DNA from: a virus
DNA: 21,916 bases
Reading direction: 5' to 3' (one strand)
IMG/VR virus record: IMGVR_UViG_3300015360_000219
Span: 1 to 21,916 of that record
Below the pieces are notes generated by a model, which saw only the letters and a program-made list of their open reading frames with translations, ran no database searches and had not been told where the DNA came from. Both the position numbers and the translations under genes were made by a program. Position 1 is the stretch's first letter. Each line of letters begins with the position of its first letter. This document shows positions 21,027 through 21,916 of the stretch, one piece after another.

Positions 21027-21055
21027 AGAATAGTGCCGTTTAGATTTTATGTAAA
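21027..21055 (-). promoter_or_regulatory. Candidate early promoter (Pe-like), sigma70 type
   Basis: On the minus strand, TTTACA (21055-21050) and TATTCT (21032-21027) are separated by exactly 17 bp, a good -35/-10 pair. The expected start site is about 66 bases upstream of ner. It overlaps the proposed GTG start of the S24-like gene on the other strand. Its role as the early promoter is inferred from position. Confidence 0.65.
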
Positions 21056-21311
21056 GTCCTTACGGCTCAACGAAGGCGACCTCATTTTTGTCGACCCGGA
21101 AAGTCCGCTCAAGGCCGGTGACGCCGTCGTCGTCCAGACGCAGGACTACGAAGGTGCCGACGTTCTTTCATGGCTCAAGGAGTATGTGCGGCAAAGCCGC
21201 GAGGACCTTACCACGCGCCAGCACAACCTGCCGGCCGAGGTCAAATTCAAGCTCGCTGTCGTGCGCGCCGTCCACCGCGTTATGACCACCAAGGACCTTT
21301 TCGGCCTTTGA
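21033..21311 (+). CDS. Truncated repressor: stand-alone S24 (LexA/CI C-terminal) domain
   Basis: This 92-residue protein resembles only the C-terminal half of LexA/CI-type repressors: FRFYV, GDLIFVDPESPLKAGDAVVVQ, a Lys in SWLKEYVR (K49, the catalytic Lys position) and HRVMTTKDLFGL at the end. The usual GDSM-x-P with the catalytic Ser is shortened to KSLRLNEGD, so the Ser is uncertain. There is no N-terminal HTH domain, and only 78 bases separate it from ner, so none can be encoded there. The start is a GTG at 21033 with a GGGAGA ribosome site. It is divergent to ner, the normal place for the repressor. It is likely decayed or a dimerisation-only remnant. Confidence 0.7.
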   Translation: MPFRFYVKSLRLNEGDLIFVDPESPLKAGDAVVVQTQDYEGADVLSWLKEYVRQSREDLTTRQHNLPAEVKFKLAVVRAVHRVMTTKDLFGL

Positions 21312-21315
21312 GCGC

Positions 21316-21447
21316 CTGTCCAAGTTCGCAACTGTAAAATCGCGGCGCGGCAAGCCGAACTTGGACAGCCTAGTGTGCTGATAACAAACGATTTTCGCTA
21401 ATTTGCTGCCAGCGATTTGGCAAACTTGGACAGCGTGTCCAAGTTCG
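21316..21447. promoter_or_regulatory. Operator-like array of four inverted TGTCCAAGTT sites
   Basis: Four copies of TGTCCAAGTT[C/T]G occur in 131 bp: site 1 at 21317-21328 (plus), site 2 at 21356-21367 (minus), site 3 at 21422-21432 (minus) and site 4 at 21436-21447 (plus). Sites 3 and 4 form a perfect 10-bp palindrome around a 3-bp spacer; sites 1 and 2 form a 12-bp inverted pair. Such an array beside an early/repressor region suggests operators or transposase accessory sites; binding partner unknown. Confidence 0.7.
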
Positions 21448-21699
21448 GTTTGCTTTTGGCTCGCTTCGCCAGGCTGTTTGCCGGTGCTTTCACCGCCCGG
21501 TCGTAAATCTGGTAAACCCTTGTGGCAGCGCGTTTTTTTGCCTGCTCTGCACCGGTTGTTTTCTGGCATTTTAGGGGTGTTTTACGAACCGGCCGCCTTG
21601 GCCTTGCATGCGCCGCATGGCCGGTGTTTTTCCAATTTCAGGCGTCAAACGTTCGTCCAGCCAGGCCGCGCCAACTCGCCGCTAAGCCCTTGTTGTGTC
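21448..21699. other. Gene-free stretch between operator array and phage terminus
   Basis: I see no gene with a plausible start. One minus-strand frame at about 21400-21550 reads RAVKAPANSLAKRAKSKP then NLDTLSKFAKSL, loosely like an HTH domain end, but it has no start codon. The stretch is otherwise featureless. Confidence 0.4.
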
Positions 21700-21769
21700 G
21701 TGCCTTCCCGGCATTTCCCGCATAATCCCGGCTCTTCCCGGTAATTCCAGTTCCTGTCGTCCCCCTACA
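21700..21769. other. Candidate phage genetic left end with 10-bp-phased TTCCCG repeats
   Basis: TCCCG occurs at 21706, 21716, 21726 and 21736, exactly one helical turn apart, mostly as TTCCCG[G/C]. About 30 bp further on, the sequence ends at TACA (21766-21769), which read inward on the minus strand gives a TGTA start as at Mu ends. After 21769 the sequence is AT-richer and leads into a host gene terminator. The exact boundary and a 5-bp duplication (possibly TCTCC at 21770-21774) are inferred. Confidence 0.45.
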
Positions 21770-21838
21770 TCTCCAACGGTTAGCGACGAAAATCAATATT
21801 CAAGTGCAATTTTCTTTCTTGTCAGGGAACATTTCGAC

Positions 21839-21864
21839 AAAAAAGGGGCCGCCGCAGCGGCCCC
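21839..21864 (-). terminator. Intrinsic terminator of the adjacent host gene
   Basis: An 8-bp hairpin GGGGCCGC-CGCA-GCGGCCCC (21845-21864) is followed on the minus strand by six Ts. It lies about 20 bases after a tandem TGA-TAA stop of the host gene at the right edge, so it terminates that leftward gene. Confidence 0.85.
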
Positions 21865-21880
21865 AATTCTAAAACGTCGA

Positions 21881-21916
21881 TTATCAGCTTGGCAGAACGA
21901 AGAACCAGTTCGCCCA
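21881..21916 (-). CDS. C-terminal end of a host gene (partial)
   Basis: The minus strand reads WANWFFVLPS followed by tandem stops TGA and TAA, then a strong intrinsic terminator. Only ten residues are in the window, so the product cannot be named. The aromatic-rich tail suggests a membrane or envelope protein, but that is only a guess. The gene's terminator and the AT-rich spacer mark sequence outside the phage. Confidence 0.5.

Noticed and set aside
20277-21032. N-terminal extension of the S24-like protein
   Set aside because: The open frame continues upstream but is antisense to ner and other early genes and has no HTH pattern; only the part from 21033 resembles S24.
21400-21550. HTH-like fragment (NSLAKRAKSKP, NLDTLSKFAKSL) on the minus strand
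   Set aside because: No start codon, and the similarity partly results from the TGTCCAAGTT motif being read as LSKF or NLD; kept only as a comment.

Overview
The window is the early-to-middle two thirds of a Mu-like transposable (pro)phage, together with about 150 bases of host DNA at its right edge. The high GC content and the phage protein families point to an alphaproteobacterium, probably Hyphomicrobiales (Rhizobiales); this is an inference from protein style, as no host marker gene is complete. The phage lies in reverse, so its genetic left end is on the right and almost every gene is on the minus strand. Genes are packed with ATGA or TGATG stop/start overlaps, as expected for long polycistronic transcripts.

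Right to left: a host gene tail with its terminator (21839-21916); a candidate phage terminus with helically phased TTCCCG repeats (about 21700-21769); an array of four TGTCCAAGTT-type sites (21316-21447); a short S24-peptidase-like repressor remnant on the plus strand (21033-21311); and a divergent sigma70-like promoter (21027-21055) driving the early operon. The early operon encodes Ner, several small early proteins, a DnaA-C-like HTH protein, a ParB-like protein, the MuA DDE transposase and the MuB ATPase. It continues with a second DnaA-C-like protein, Gam and the gp16/GemA regulator, followed by an exported Cys-rich protein and a Mor-family activator.

The lysis and packaging block follows (11170 down to 6391): a SAR endolysin, overlapping spanins, DUF2730, a winged-helix protein, the DUF3486 small terminase and the large terminase. 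The head block (6394 down to 204) has the DUF935 portal, gpF-like morphogenesis protein, protease I with a probable nested scaffold Z, a cement-like protein, the gpT-like major head protein, an HI1506/gp35-like protein, a CAU tRNA, a small protein resembling the Acb2/Tad1 nucleotide-sponge family, and the DUF1320 gp36 protein. Tail genes would lie beyond the left edge.

The least ordinary elements are: a tandem array of 48-bp palindromic units at the left edge, whose 29-bp core recurs exactly, in frame, inside the ParB-like gene; a tRNA folded into the late structural operon; the Acb2/Tad1-like gene beside it; a repressor reduced to its C-terminal domain; the operator-like array; and a 414-bp hairpin-rich non-coding gap where the gpG-type gene might be expected.
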